This document shows, piece by piece, positions 34,302-42,958 of a stretch of 64,000 nucleotides of DNA. Each line of letters begins with the position of its first letter. The first letter of the stretch is position 1. A program made the position numbers and the translations under genes. Below the pieces are notes generated by a model, which did not search any database, had not been told where the DNA came from, and saw only the letters and a program-made list of their open reading frames with translations. Source of the stretch: Deltaproteobacteria bacterium (lineage in GTDB: Bacteria > Desulfobacterota > Binatia > HRBIN30 > JACQVA1); assembly GCA_016178705.1 (NCBI GenBank), contig JACOST010000019.1:1-64000 (forward strand), read 5' to 3'.

Positions 34302-35066
34302 CTAGTCATGGCGGACGGCGTTCTCGATGATCGTGTAGACCGCGGCGAAGGCGTCCTTGAGGCCGATCTTCTTGCCTTGCGCGTACTGTCGGCCGCTGTA
34401 CGAGCAACCGACTTCGTAAATGCGGGCTTGCCGGCGCGCCAGCTTGGCGGTCACTTCGGGTTCGAAGCCAAAGCGCTGCGAACGCAACGACAGTTGCTTG
34501 ATCACGTCGGCACGGAACGCCTTGGCGCCGGTTTCCATGTCGGTGAGGTTGAGATTGGTGAACATGTTCGACAGCAGCGTGAGCAGCTTGTTACCGATCA
34601 TGTGCCAGAAAAAGAGCACGCGGTGCGGCGCGCCACCTACGAAGCGCGAGCCGTAGACCGCGTCGGCGCGGCCGTCGAGGATGGGGCCGATCAGCGTCGG
34701 ATACTCCGCCGGATCATACTCCAAGTCGGCATCTTGAATCACCACGACATCGCCGCTGACGGCGCGAAGGCCGGCGTGCAAGGCAGCGCCCTTGCCCTGG
34801 TTCGGCGACTGATACAACACGCGCAGCGTGTTGCTGATCCCCGGCGGCCCGTCGATTCCCTGCGCTTCGATCTCGCGCAGCAGCCGCGGCGTGTCGTCGC
34901 TGGAACCGTCGTCGACGACGATGACTTCCTTGCGCAGCGGCACCGCGGCCACCCGTCGGAGGATCTCGCGAATGGTGGTCTGCTCGTTGTACACCGGGAC
35001 GACCACCGAGAGCGTGAAGCGCTCGGCATCGATCGGCGTCAGGGTCGGAACCGCTGAGTCGGACAT
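34302..35066 (-). CDS. Glycosyltransferase family 2, dolichol-phosphate-sugar synthase type
   Basis: A 254-residue GT2 enzyme without C-terminal membrane helices. Seen: LSVVVPVYNEQTTIREILRR, EVIVVDDGSSDDTP, the metal motif VIQDADLEYDPAEYP, VYGSRFVGG, and KKIGLKDAFAAVYTIIENA at the end. It would make polyprenyl-phosphate mannose or glucose at the cytoplasmic face. The GT-C-like membrane proteins nearby (36-43 kb) would use such lipid-linked sugars outside. It starts 17 bases after the era stop, so the two are likely co-transcribed. Confidence 0.88.
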   Translation of the reverse strand: MSDSAVPTLTPIDAERFTLSVVVPVYNEQTTIREILRRVAAVPLRKEVIVVDDGSSDDTPRLLREIEAQGIDGPPGISNTLRVLYQSPNQGKGAALHAGLRAVSGDVVVIQDADLEYDPAEYPTLIGPILDGRADAVYGSRFVGGAPHRVLFFWHMIGNKLLTLLSNMFTNLNLTDMETGAKAFRADVIKQLSLRSQRFGFEPEVTAKLARRQARIYEVGCSYSGRQYAQGKKIGLKDAFAAVYTIIENAVRHD

Positions 35067-35083
35067 GGCGGGCGGGGTCCGGC

Positions 35084-35992
35084 TCAGAGGCCGAACTCTT
35101 TGAGGCGCGCCGGATGCGTTGGCCAGTCTTCAGTGACTCGCACGAACAATTCGAGAAACACGCGGCGATCGAGCAGCGTTTCGATCTCTTCGCGCGCGGC
35201 TTGGCCGATGGCCTTGATGCGGCTGCCGCGCTGGCCGATGACGATCGGCTTCTGCGAGTCGCGCGCGACGTTGATGGTGGCCTTGATGACGACCAGCGAT
35301 TGTTTGGGTTTCTCGGTGAACTCATCGATGGTCACCGCCACCGCGTAAGGCACTTCCTCGCGGGTTTCGAGGATCACTTTCTCGCGGATGATCTCGGCGA
35401 CAATGACGCGCTCGCTCTGATCGGTGATCTCGTCGCCGGGATACAGGGCCGGACCGAGGGGCAGCGACTCGGCCAACACGGCGAGTAAGCGGTCAAGGTT
35501 GTCGGACGTGATCGCACTCACCGGAACGATCGGCCATTCCGGACACAACCGCCCCAACTCGCCGAGCACCGGCAGCAATCCATCTTTCGAAATCAGATCA
35601 ATCTTGGTGAGCGCCACGATCAATGGCTTGCTGCTGTCACGGGCGAGGTCGTGCACGCGCCGATCGGCGGGTTGCACGCCGGCGGCAGCATCGACGAGCC
35701 ACAGCACGACGTCGGCTTCGTCGAGCGCGCGCCGCGCCACATCGACCATGCGCGCATTGAGCAAACCGCGCGGCTCATGCACTCCCGGCGTATCGAGGAA
35801 GAGGACCTGTGCCTGCGGCAGCGTTTTGATCCCAAGGATGCGCGTGCGCGTGGTTTGCGGCTTGGGCGTCACGGCAGCCACCTTGCGGCCGACCAGCGCG
35901 TTGAGCAGCGTCGACTTGCCGACGTTGGGCCGGCCCAGCAGGGCGACGAAACCGGAGCGATGTTCAGAAACCGTGCTCTCCACTGCGGACAC
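35084..35992 (-). CDS. era: GTPase Era
   Basis: 302-residue GTPase for 16S rRNA 3'-end maturation. Seen: GRPNVGKST (G1), QTTRTRILGI (G2), DTPGVHEPRG (G3), TKID (G4), then the KH RNA-binding domain with EREVPYAVAV-like IREKVILETREEVPYAVAV and GQRGSRIKAIG. The C-terminal WPTHPARLKEFGL is typical. It lacks a close rnc or recO neighbour seen in many genomes. Confidence 0.95.
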   Translation of the reverse strand: MSAVESTVSEHRSGFVALLGRPNVGKSTLLNALVGRKVAAVTPKPQTTRTRILGIKTLPQAQVLFLDTPGVHEPRGLLNARMVDVARRALDEADVVLWLVDAAAGVQPADRRVHDLARDSSKPLIVALTKIDLISKDGLLPVLGELGRLCPEWPIVPVSAITSDNLDRLLAVLAESLPLGPALYPGDEITDQSERVIVAEIIREKVILETREEVPYAVAVTIDEFTEKPKQSLVVIKATINVARDSQKPIVIGQRGSRIKAIGQAAREEIETLLDRRVFLELFVRVTEDWPTHPARLKEFGL

Positions 35993-36049
35993 GCGAGGGA
36001 CTTAATACAGCCGCGAGCGGCGAGCAACGGGGGCCTCGCGGAACCATCT

Positions 36050-36234
36050 CTGATGTGACAGAAAATTCACCGCCGAACGCGGAGGTCGCAGAGAGAGAGC
36101 CGCCACGAGAGCATTCGAGCTATTTTCGCTCAGCTCATTGTTGGCGGACTTCAGTTTGGCTCCCTCGTCGTGTCTCGCTCTATGCCTCGGCCCGCTCGGC
36201 ACGCTCCGCTGTGAATCCGGCTATGTCGCATCAG
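36050..36234. mobile_element. MITE-like element with GTGACA/TGTCRC ends, copy 1
   Basis: 185 bp with terminal inverted repeats CTGATGTGACA (36050-36060) and TGTCGCATCAG (36224-36234), one mismatch. The interior shares GAACGCGGAGGTCGCAGAGA and GAGCTATTTTC with the copy at 38582-38765. No coding capacity. The rest of the 35993-36343 gap holds only the run described next. Confidence 0.75.
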
Positions 36235-36298
36235 GGCTAACCAGCAGCCATCTCGTATCAGTGAATGGAGAGAGGTGAACCCGTAAGGCGTGACCGGT

Positions 36299-36346
36299 TC
36301 TGACCCCCAACCCCTAACCCCCTAACCCCTGACCCTGACCGGGTCA
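36299..36346. repeat. Low-complexity CCCCTAACCCC run
   Basis: Iterated CCCCAACCCCTAACCCC words end at the stop of the downstream minus-strand gene. The same word, inverted, is found at 59612-59680. Confidence 0.6.
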
Positions 36347-38458
36347 TGGGGTGTTGCTCTCCGGCGGCGGTGGCGGGCGCACCCGTACGGCACGGCGAGC
36401 GATGATCAAGTCCGGCCGAGCGACCGGCGCCACCGTCACCTGATACTCGCCGAAGGTCGGCGGTATCGGCGTCAGAAATCGTTGCCGGTCGCGGCTACCC
36501 GGCGGCAGCGCGAGCGGCAGCAGCAGCGAGATTGGAGATGTCAGCGTCGTCGTCCCGGCCGCGTCGGTCCAAACCATCTGCAGCGCGGTGAGCGCGAGCG
36601 GCTCGGGGTGGCGGTACATGACTTCGGCGCCATTGCGGAAGTCCAGCTCGATATTGTCCAACGGCGGGCCGACCTCGGCGACCACCGGGGGCGGCTCACT
36701 GGTGGCGAGCATGGCGAAGTCACTCGCAACCGGTCGGTCATCCTCGATGCGATACACCACGTGGGTTCCCGAACGACCGATCCGCACGAACCGTCCCCGA
36801 CCGTGGAGCCGTGGACCCGGCCGTTCCACCGAGCGCAGCCGCTCGTCGTGCGGATACAGGCTCGACGATTTGAGCACCTCCTCATGCACGACGACGGCCC
36901 GGAATCCCAACGCGTAGAGCGCCTCGGCCGCGCCGGCCGCGGGCACTTCAGCGGCGAGTCGCTCCATCGCGCTCTGCACCGGTGTGAGGAAAGAGTTGTA
37001 GCAGGCGGCCAGCGGGTACTCATGGAACGCTCCGAGGAATAGACAGTGGCCCATGAAATCCAAAATCATCTCGAAGCTGTCGAACCGGAAAGGCAGATCC
37101 AACACCGGGCCCTCAATCGCGTCCGCGTACAAATCCAACAAGTCTCGGTCGGGCCGGGCGACCCATGGCTCCAAGGCGGTTGAGCGATCGAAGCTCGCGC
37201 TCGTCACCGGCGTCCAAAAGATCTCCACCAGAGCCCCCGCGGCAATCACCGCCACCGTGAGTATGCCGATCCACCGCCGACAGTGCGCGGTGAGCCAGGC
37301 AACGCCGTAGGCCGCGAGCAGCGCGGCCACGAGAACTACCCCGAGACGCAGGCAGCCGCCGGCGCGCACCGCGTCCATTCCAGGTATCAGACGGCTCACC
37401 AAGAAAAATAACGACGGCACCGACACGGTCGTAAAAGGAATCGGGATAAACCACACCGACGCCCACAATGTCAGGGCGGCGGCGATCAGCAGCGCCGCCC
37501 GCGGATCATCGGCGCGCATCCAACGCCGGTTGCGAATCCGATCGATCACGCCCAGCATCCCAAGCACGAGCATCAGCGAGCCGGGATAGGCCACCCCACC
37601 GAACCCGAAACTCGACACATCGTTCAACAGCGACTGGCGTGCCTGCAGCACCCCCCACGTCGCACGCGTCTGCAGATACGGGTGAAACACGACGACGGCG
37701 ACTCCGCTACTCGCAACGCCGACCGCGAACAGTTTGAGTGCCAGCGCCGGCAGCCGCCGCACATGGCGCACCATGAGAGACAGCCCGTACACGCCGCCAA
37801 TGAGCACCAGCGCGAGGACCGCGTAGAAGCTTTCAAGCAGTTGCAACGCGATCGCCACCGCGAGCCCGGCGGCATCGCGCCAGCGCTCGCGCGCGAACAG
37901 CCGGTGCGTGCATACGAGAGCGATCGGGATCCATTGGTACGCGACCACGAACGGGTGCGCGGGATCGCCGACCCGCAGCGGATGAAATCCGAAGAGCAGC
38001 CCGGCCACGAATGCCGCGCCTACCGTGCGGGTCCAGTAGAACGCCAGCACGTACATACCCATCGCCCCAAGCCACAGCGTCAGCACCACGACCAGGTTGT
38101 ACGTTAGGATCGCATCGTGCGTGAGCAGATAGGGCAGTACGCCAAGCAAGCCGCTCCCGAACATGTGCTCGCCGAGCGTGGTGGCGTGCGCCATGGGGTA
38201 GCACTGTTCGCTGTCGAAGAGCGCCGATGGGTTGTTCAGGATCGCGCGGGCATTGCGCGCGATTTGGAACACGACCATTTCTTGATCCGAGATCTGGACG
38301 TTTCGCCACTCTGAGCCGATCAAATCGGCGGGCAGCGGAAGCGTGGTCGCCGGCGCCGGCCAGACGACCCGCATCGCCCACAGCGCGACCACCGAATAGG
38401 CAAGCGCGACGAGCAGGTGAGGAATCAGTCGGCGGCGTGAACTATCCCCATCGATCAT
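36344..38458 (-). CDS. Polytopic GT-C-like membrane protein with periplasmic C-terminal domain, paralog 1
   Basis: A 704-residue protein with about 11 hydrophobic helices in the first 430 residues and a soluble C-terminal part. Acidic and aromatic loop residues after the first helix (SEQCYPMAHATTLGEH, then FGFHPLRVGDPAHPF) resemble GT-C glycosyltransferases that use lipid-linked sugars, but I do not see a named family motif. It is clearly paralogous to the protein at 40589: both share ARNAR, LGEHMFG, VAGLLFGFHPLRVGDP, LDLP and ACYNSF..PVQ. The start MIDGDSSRRR is followed directly by the first helix. Confidence 0.75.
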   Translation of the reverse strand: MIDGDSSRRRLIPHLLVALAYSVVALWAMRVVWPAPATTLPLPADLIGSEWRNVQISDQEMVVFQIARNARAILNNPSALFDSEQCYPMAHATTLGEHMFGSGLLGVLPYLLTHDAILTYNLVVVLTLWLGAMGMYVLAFYWTRTVGAAFVAGLLFGFHPLRVGDPAHPFVVAYQWIPIALVCTHRLFARERWRDAAGLAVAIALQLLESFYAVLALVLIGGVYGLSLMVRHVRRLPALALKLFAVGVASSGVAVVVFHPYLQTRATWGVLQARQSLLNDVSSFGFGGVAYPGSLMLVLGMLGVIDRIRNRRWMRADDPRAALLIAAALTLWASVWFIPIPFTTVSVPSLFFLVSRLIPGMDAVRAGGCLRLGVVLVAALLAAYGVAWLTAHCRRWIGILTVAVIAAGALVEIFWTPVTSASFDRSTALEPWVARPDRDLLDLYADAIEGPVLDLPFRFDSFEMILDFMGHCLFLGAFHEYPLAACYNSFLTPVQSAMERLAAEVPAAGAAEALYALGFRAVVVHEEVLKSSSLYPHDERLRSVERPGPRLHGRGRFVRIGRSGTHVVYRIEDDRPVASDFAMLATSEPPPVVAEVGPPLDNIELDFRNGAEVMYRHPEPLALTALQMVWTDAAGTTTLTSPISLLLPLALPPGSRDRQRFLTPIPPTFGEYQVTVAPVARPDLIIARRAVRVRPPPPPESNTP

Positions 38459-38548
38459 TTGCGGCGCATGCCTCTAGTTCTGACGGCCCGTTGAAGAAGA
38501 CAGCTCGGCATTGCAGGCGAGCAGGCGAGGGCTTTGCACAAGAAGGAG

Positions 38549-38872
38549 CCCCTCGATACGCAGCCCTTCGATACGAAGCCTGAAGTGACAGAACACTCAC
38601 CGCCGAGAACGCGGAGGTCGCAGAGAGAGAGTCGGCACGAGAGATTCCAGCTATTTTCATCAACCACATTTGCCATGGACTTTCGTTTCGCTTCTCCGTG
38701 GTCTCCCGCTCTTTGGCTCGGCGCTCTCGGCTGCGGCGAATCCGTTTGTGTCACATTGGCGCTATGCCTTCGGCTTCTACTCAGCGCTGCTACTCGGGAA
38801 AACGGTTTCTCTTCTCGTACCAATTCAATGCCCGTTTGCCCGAGTAGTGAGCGCAGCGAACGTATCGAGGGC
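38549..38872 (+). repeat. CCCCTCGATACG dispersed element, copy c, split by an insertion
   Basis: The left part 38549-38581 (CCCCTCGATACGCAGCCC, TTCGATACGAAGCCT) and the right part 38766-38872 (GCCTTCGGCTTCTACTC ... GCGAACGTATCGAGGG) together match the copies at 5667 and 31850. A 184-bp element separates them. The 38459-38897 gap contains only these elements. Confidence 0.78.
38582..38765. mobile_element. MITE-like element with GTGACA/TGTCAC ends, copy 2, nested
   Basis: 184 bp inserted in the CCTCGATACG element and flanked by GCCT on both sides (38578-38581 and 38766-38769), a likely target duplication. Near the ends lie GTGACA (38585) and TGTCAC (38749-38754). The interior matches copy 1 at 36050-36234, of almost equal length. 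Confidence 0.78.
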
Positions 38873-38897
38873 CGTCTCACGTCTCCCGCCTCACGCT

Positions 38898-40592
38898 TCA
38901 CGTCTTCCTCAACGTCGCCATGAAGTGTGCGCTGTACGGCGCCCAGCGCGAGCGTTCAAGCCGACGCTCGAGCGGCAACATCCACTGCAGCACCTGGTGC
39001 GGAACAAAGTCCGGCACGAAGGTGAAGTAGCTCACTGTCTCGACGCGCAAGCTGTCGCCGACCGGCAAGTCATCGGGGTCGAGCCACAACTCGGTGCCTT
39101 CGTCGATGCGCTTGATCAGCGGGAACACGTAACTCATGTAGAAGCGAAAGAGCGGATTGATGACGTTGATCTCGTGCAGAAAGAACACGCCACCGGGTTT
39201 CAGTACGCGCGCCGCCTCGGCCAAGGCTTGCTCCTGGCCGGCGCGATCGTCGAGATGGTGGACGATGTTGACGGCGTAGGCGAAATCAAACGTGCCGCTG
39301 CGGTACGGCAACGCCGTCGCGCTCGCGTGCGCGACCGCCGCGCCGGTGTGCTGAGCAGCGCGAGCCTGCGCCAACGAGTAGTCGAATCCCACAACCGCCG
39401 CGCCGCGCTGGCCGAAGGCGGTCAGGTACCAGCCCAGGCCGCAGCCGATGTCGAGTCCCCGCAATCCGGGCAGCGGCGGCAGGACCGCCATCATCCGCTC
39501 GATTTTGCGCCCGACCACAAGATCGCGAATGTGCGGCGGGAGCTGCGCATCATAGACTTCCGACATGCTGTCGAAGTGCGCCTCTTCGCGCGGTTTCCGC
39601 ACTGCTAGCAGCGCCAGCGCGAGGTGACCCAGGCCCAAGCTAAACCAGAACGTCAGCACCCGCACCGCCACCACGACGGCAAATGCGGCGCGGCTCTCCG
39701 CTCCCAACCGGATCAGTTCGTAGCCGAACACCAAGCCGGTCACCCCGGCTCCGCCCGGAGACAAACTCAGCCCACCCAACACCGTCGCCGCGGCAAACAG
39801 CGGAGCCACTTGCCAACCGATCACGCCGACCGCGCCCGCCGCTCCACTCAGCGACTGCCGCGTCACGATCAGCGCGACGCCACAGACGACACCCCACGCC
39901 AGCACGCCGAGGCCGACGCTCACCAATGTGCGCGGCCCGCTCACCAACTGGGCCGCGAAGTCGGGCGCATCGCCCACGGTGGCGCCGCGCAAGGCGCGAT
40001 CGACCACCATCACCGACAGGCGCGCCATTCCCGCCACCATGCGTCGGCCGGCGACGGTGGCAAAGGCGACTGGCGGCACCAGAAAGACCCACCAGAAGCG
40101 CATGACCAGCCCGCCACGATGAGCGGAGAATCCCAACAATGCCGCAAGCGCGCAGAGCGCGACGACGTCGCACACTCGTTCGTAGAGTGCGACGGTCCAA
40201 CCCGCCCGCGCGCGCGCGCGATCGCCGCCCCCGATCAGATAACCCTTGAGCGCGATCTCGCCGGCGCACAGCGGCACGAACAACAGCCCGAGCGAGGCGA
40301 TGTAAATCAGCAAGCTGTCGCGCGTCGGGCAGCGGATGCCGCTGCGCCGCAGCAGATACTGCCAGCGTAGGAACCGGAGGCCAAGATTGACGAGCGTGGC
40401 GCCACCCACGAGCACGACGGTCTCGATCCGCAGCAGCGGCGCCAGCGACGTCGCCCACAGACCGAGATGGCCGAGGCCGAGACCACCGTAGTATGCGATC
40501 GCGACCGTGACCGTGAGTCCGACGACCAAGGCGACGCCAAGCAGTCGGCGATACGCTGACCAACCGACCGCGAGCTGTGGGGGTGCGATCAC
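38898..40592 (-). CDS. Fusion of UPF0104/LPG-synthase-like membrane domain and SAM-dependent methyltransferase
   Basis: A 564-residue two-part protein. Residues 1 to about 335 are the lysylphosphatidylglycerol-synthase-like membrane domain (AglD/UPF0104): RFLRWQYLLRRSG, AGEIALKGYLIGGG, YERVCDVVAL, and GGLSLSPGGAGVTGLVFGY. Residues 340-564 are a class I methyltransferase: LDIGCGLGWYLTAFG (SAM loop near residue 381), AVNIVHHLDDR, and AARVLKPGGVFFLHE. The GTG start overlaps the stop of the upstream gene (GTGA). I infer lipid or lipid-linked glycan modification at the membrane; neither domain's substrate is visible. Confidence 0.85.
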   Translation of the reverse strand: MIAPPQLAVGWSAYRRLLGVALVVGLTVTVAIAYYGGLGLGHLGLWATSLAPLLRIETVVLVGGATLVNLGLRFLRWQYLLRRSGIRCPTRDSLLIYIASLGLLFVPLCAGEIALKGYLIGGGDRARARAGWTVALYERVCDVVALCALAALLGFSAHRGGLVMRFWWVFLVPPVAFATVAGRRMVAGMARLSVMVVDRALRGATVGDAPDFAAQLVSGPRTLVSVGLGVLAWGVVCGVALIVTRQSLSGAAGAVGVIGWQVAPLFAAATVLGGLSLSPGGAGVTGLVFGYELIRLGAESRAAFAVVVAVRVLTFWFSLGLGHLALALLAVRKPREEAHFDSMSEVYDAQLPPHIRDLVVGRKIERMMAVLPPLPGLRGLDIGCGLGWYLTAFGQRGAAVVGFDYSLAQARAAQHTGAAVAHASATALPYRSGTFDFAYAVNIVHHLDDRAGQEQALAEAARVLKPGGVFFLHEINVINPLFRFYMSYVFPLIKRIDEGTELWLDPDDLPVGDSLRVETVSYFTFVPDFVPHQVLQWMLPLERRLERSRWAPYSAHFMATLRKT

Positions 40593-42700
40593 GGTGTCGC
40601 CCTGGGTTCGAGCGCGGCCTGCACGCGCACGTCGCGGCGCGCGATGATCAAGTCGGGTTGCGCCACCAGCGTCACGACCACCTGGTACAGGCCGGGAGTC
40701 GGCGGCACCACGAGCTTGGCGATCTGCCGATCGCGACCACCCGCCGGCAATGCGAGCGGCAGCAGCATCGCGAACTGCTCAGTCGCCACCGCTTGGCCGC
40801 TGGTGTCGATCCAACGCGCGAGCAGCGGGGTCCGGCCGAGCGGCTGCGGATGGCGATATGTAATGTTGGCACTGTTGCGGATCACCAACTCTACGTCACT
40901 GCGGGGCGGTGTCGTCTCCACTACCCCGAAGGGGATCTCATTGGCTGCCAGCATATCAAAATCCGACGCCACCGAGCGATCGGCCTCGATGCGGTAGACC
41001 ACGTGAGTGCCGGCGCTTCCGACGCGCACGAAGCGGCCGCGGCCGCGTGTGCCGGGTCGTTCCAAACTGCGCAACTGTTCGTCATGCGGGAACCATGCGA
41101 ACTCGTCGAGCAGCTCTTCGTGGACGATGACTGACCGAAACCCGAGGGCGTAGAGTGCCTCGGCCGCACCGGCTGCCGGCACCTCATCGGCCAGTCGCTC
41201 TATCGCCTCCTGCACCGGCGTGAAGAAGGAGTTGTAGCACGCCGCCACGGGCTGCCGATGGTACGCGGCAAGGAGGAGATAGTGCCCCAGGAACTGGAGG
41301 ATTGGGTCCGCTGCGAAGTGTAGCGGCAAGTCGAGCACCGGGCCATCGACGTGCTCCGCGAGCAGCGCGAGCAGATCGTCATTCGGCCGCGGCGATACAC
41401 TCGTCATCTCCGTGGATCGACCAAAGCTGATCTGCGTCACCGGGTTGTAGAACAGCTCGATCAGCGCCGCGGCCGTGATCGCCGCGAGCGCCGTGTGTCG
41501 AGCGCGGGTGGTCAACGCCACCACGCCGTAGCCCGCCAGAATCGCGGCCGCCAAATCGACCCCGAGTCGCAACGTACCGCCGGCACGGACCGCGTCGAGC
41601 CCAGGAACGACTTGTCCCGCGAGGGTAAACAATGACGGCACGTCCACATCCACTATGGGAATCGTGAACCCCACGATGCTTGCCCACAGCGTCAACAGTC
41701 CGGCCGTGAGGATGATCCATCTCGGGTCGTCGGAGCGCGGCCGGTCAGCGCGCGGCCGGTCAACGTGCCGGCGGCGCATGCGATCGATCAGCGCGATCGC
41801 CGCCAGCACCAGCAGCACCGAGCCGGCATAGGCGCCGCCCCCGGGTGCGAACTCGCCGACATTCACCAGCCACGTCGGCCGCCCACTCAGCGTGCCCCAG
41901 ACTGCGCGCGTCCTGAGATACGGCAGGAAGAGCGCGACCGCGAAGGCCCCTGTCGCCGCCACCACCGTCGCGAGCTGTGGCGCGAGCAGACGCAGGCGAC
42001 GCAGGTTACGCAACCCGAGGTATCCGCCATAGACACCGCCGATGATCGTCAGAGCGATCACCGAATAGAAACTCTCCAGCAGTTGCAGGTTGAGACTGAT
42101 CACCAACCCCAGTGCGTCGGACCATTTTCCGCGCTCGAACAGACGACGCGCGAACAGCAACGCCAGCGGGATCCACTGATAGCCGATGACGAACGGATGA
42201 ATCGGATCGCCAACGCGGAGCGGGTGAAAGCCGAACAGCAGGCCGGCCACGAACGCCGCGCCGATGTCGTTGGTCCAGTCCACGACCAACGCGTACACCC
42301 CCACGGCGCCGAGCCAGAGGACGAGGACGACAACAGTGTTGTAGACGATCGCCGGATCGCGACTGAGCAGATGCGGTACGACGCCGAGCAGGCCATCGCC
42401 GAACATGTGTTCGCCGAGGGTGGTGGCGTGCGGCAGCGGGTAGCACTGTTCGGCGTCGAACAAGGCGGTGGGCTGCGTCACCAGCGTGCGCGCATTGCGC
42501 GCGATCAGCCACGCTACCATGCGCTGATCGGAGGTCTCGATGTGCCTCCAGTCGGTCCGCGTGAAATCCGCGGGCATCGGAAACATATGCGCCGGGGCCG
42601 GCACCACGACCCGATTCGCCCACAACGCCAGCGCGAGATACAGCGCCAGGGGCGCCGCATGGCGCCGTATCGCGTGCGTCCCTCGAGCGTACCAAGTCAC
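40589..42700 (-). CDS. Polytopic GT-C-like membrane protein with periplasmic C-terminal domain, paralog 2
   Basis: About 703 residues, paralogous along its length to the protein at 36344 (shared SEQCYP/AEQCYPLPHATTLGEHMF, GFHPLRVGDPIHPF, LLESFY, LDLPLHFA, ACYNSFFTPVQ). About 11 N-terminal helices and a soluble C-terminal region follow the same plan. I chose GTG at 42700 because it aligns with the paralog's N-terminus; an in-frame start at 42718 adds six residues. It is translationally coupled to the UPF0104-methyltransferase fusion. Likely roles are sugar transfer or assembly on the periplasmic side. Confidence 0.75.
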   Translation of the reverse strand: MTWYARGTHAIRRHAAPLALYLALALWANRVVVPAPAHMFPMPADFTRTDWRHIETSDQRMVAWLIARNARTLVTQPTALFDAEQCYPLPHATTLGEHMFGDGLLGVVPHLLSRDPAIVYNTVVVLVLWLGAVGVYALVVDWTNDIGAAFVAGLLFGFHPLRVGDPIHPFVIGYQWIPLALLFARRLFERGKWSDALGLVISLNLQLLESFYSVIALTIIGGVYGGYLGLRNLRRLRLLAPQLATVVAATGAFAVALFLPYLRTRAVWGTLSGRPTWLVNVGEFAPGGGAYAGSVLLVLAAIALIDRMRRRHVDRPRADRPRSDDPRWIILTAGLLTLWASIVGFTIPIVDVDVPSLFTLAGQVVPGLDAVRAGGTLRLGVDLAAAILAGYGVVALTTRARHTALAAITAAALIELFYNPVTQISFGRSTEMTSVSPRPNDDLLALLAEHVDGPVLDLPLHFAADPILQFLGHYLLLAAYHRQPVAACYNSFFTPVQEAIERLADEVPAAGAAEALYALGFRSVIVHEELLDEFAWFPHDEQLRSLERPGTRGRGRFVRVGSAGTHVVYRIEADRSVASDFDMLAANEIPFGVVETTPPRSDVELVIRNSANITYRHPQPLGRTPLLARWIDTSGQAVATEQFAMLLPLALPAGGRDRQIAKLVVPPTPGLYQVVVTLVAQPDLIIARRDVRVQAALEPRATP

Positions 42701-42701
42701 T

Positions 42702-42920
42702 TCAGCCACCCCCCGCAACCGCCTGCCGCCGTACCTCGATGAGGCGAAGGCGTGGCGCGACCAAGTAGGCTAGACCGACAAGCAACGTCAACCCCGCGAC
42801 TCCCGCGCTGCTCGCGCCGAAACACAACGCTGCGGCGCCGACAGACGAATTCAAGGCTGCTGGCCGCTGCGCGCGATGATCGCGACCGCAACGCACAATC
42901 CCGCGGAAGACGTCCGGCAT
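42702..42920 (-). CDS. Short hydrophobic frame, possible gene remnant
   Basis: A 72-residue frame whose second half (AALCFGASSAGVAGLTLLVG, then LAYLVAPRLRLIEVRRQ) looks like one or two membrane helices and a basic tail, as at the end of a flippase. The first part is atypical. Its stop lies 1 base before the GTG start of the next gene (TGAAGTG), which would fit coupling. It could be a truncated gene or chance. Confidence 0.25.
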   Translation of the reverse strand: MPDVFRGIVRCGRDHRAQRPAALNSSVGAAALCFGASSAGVAGLTLLVGLAYLVAPRLRLIEVRRQAVAGGG

Positions 42921-42958
42921 CCGTCATGCGAAGGCGGGCGTCCAATTGGAGCGGAGGC

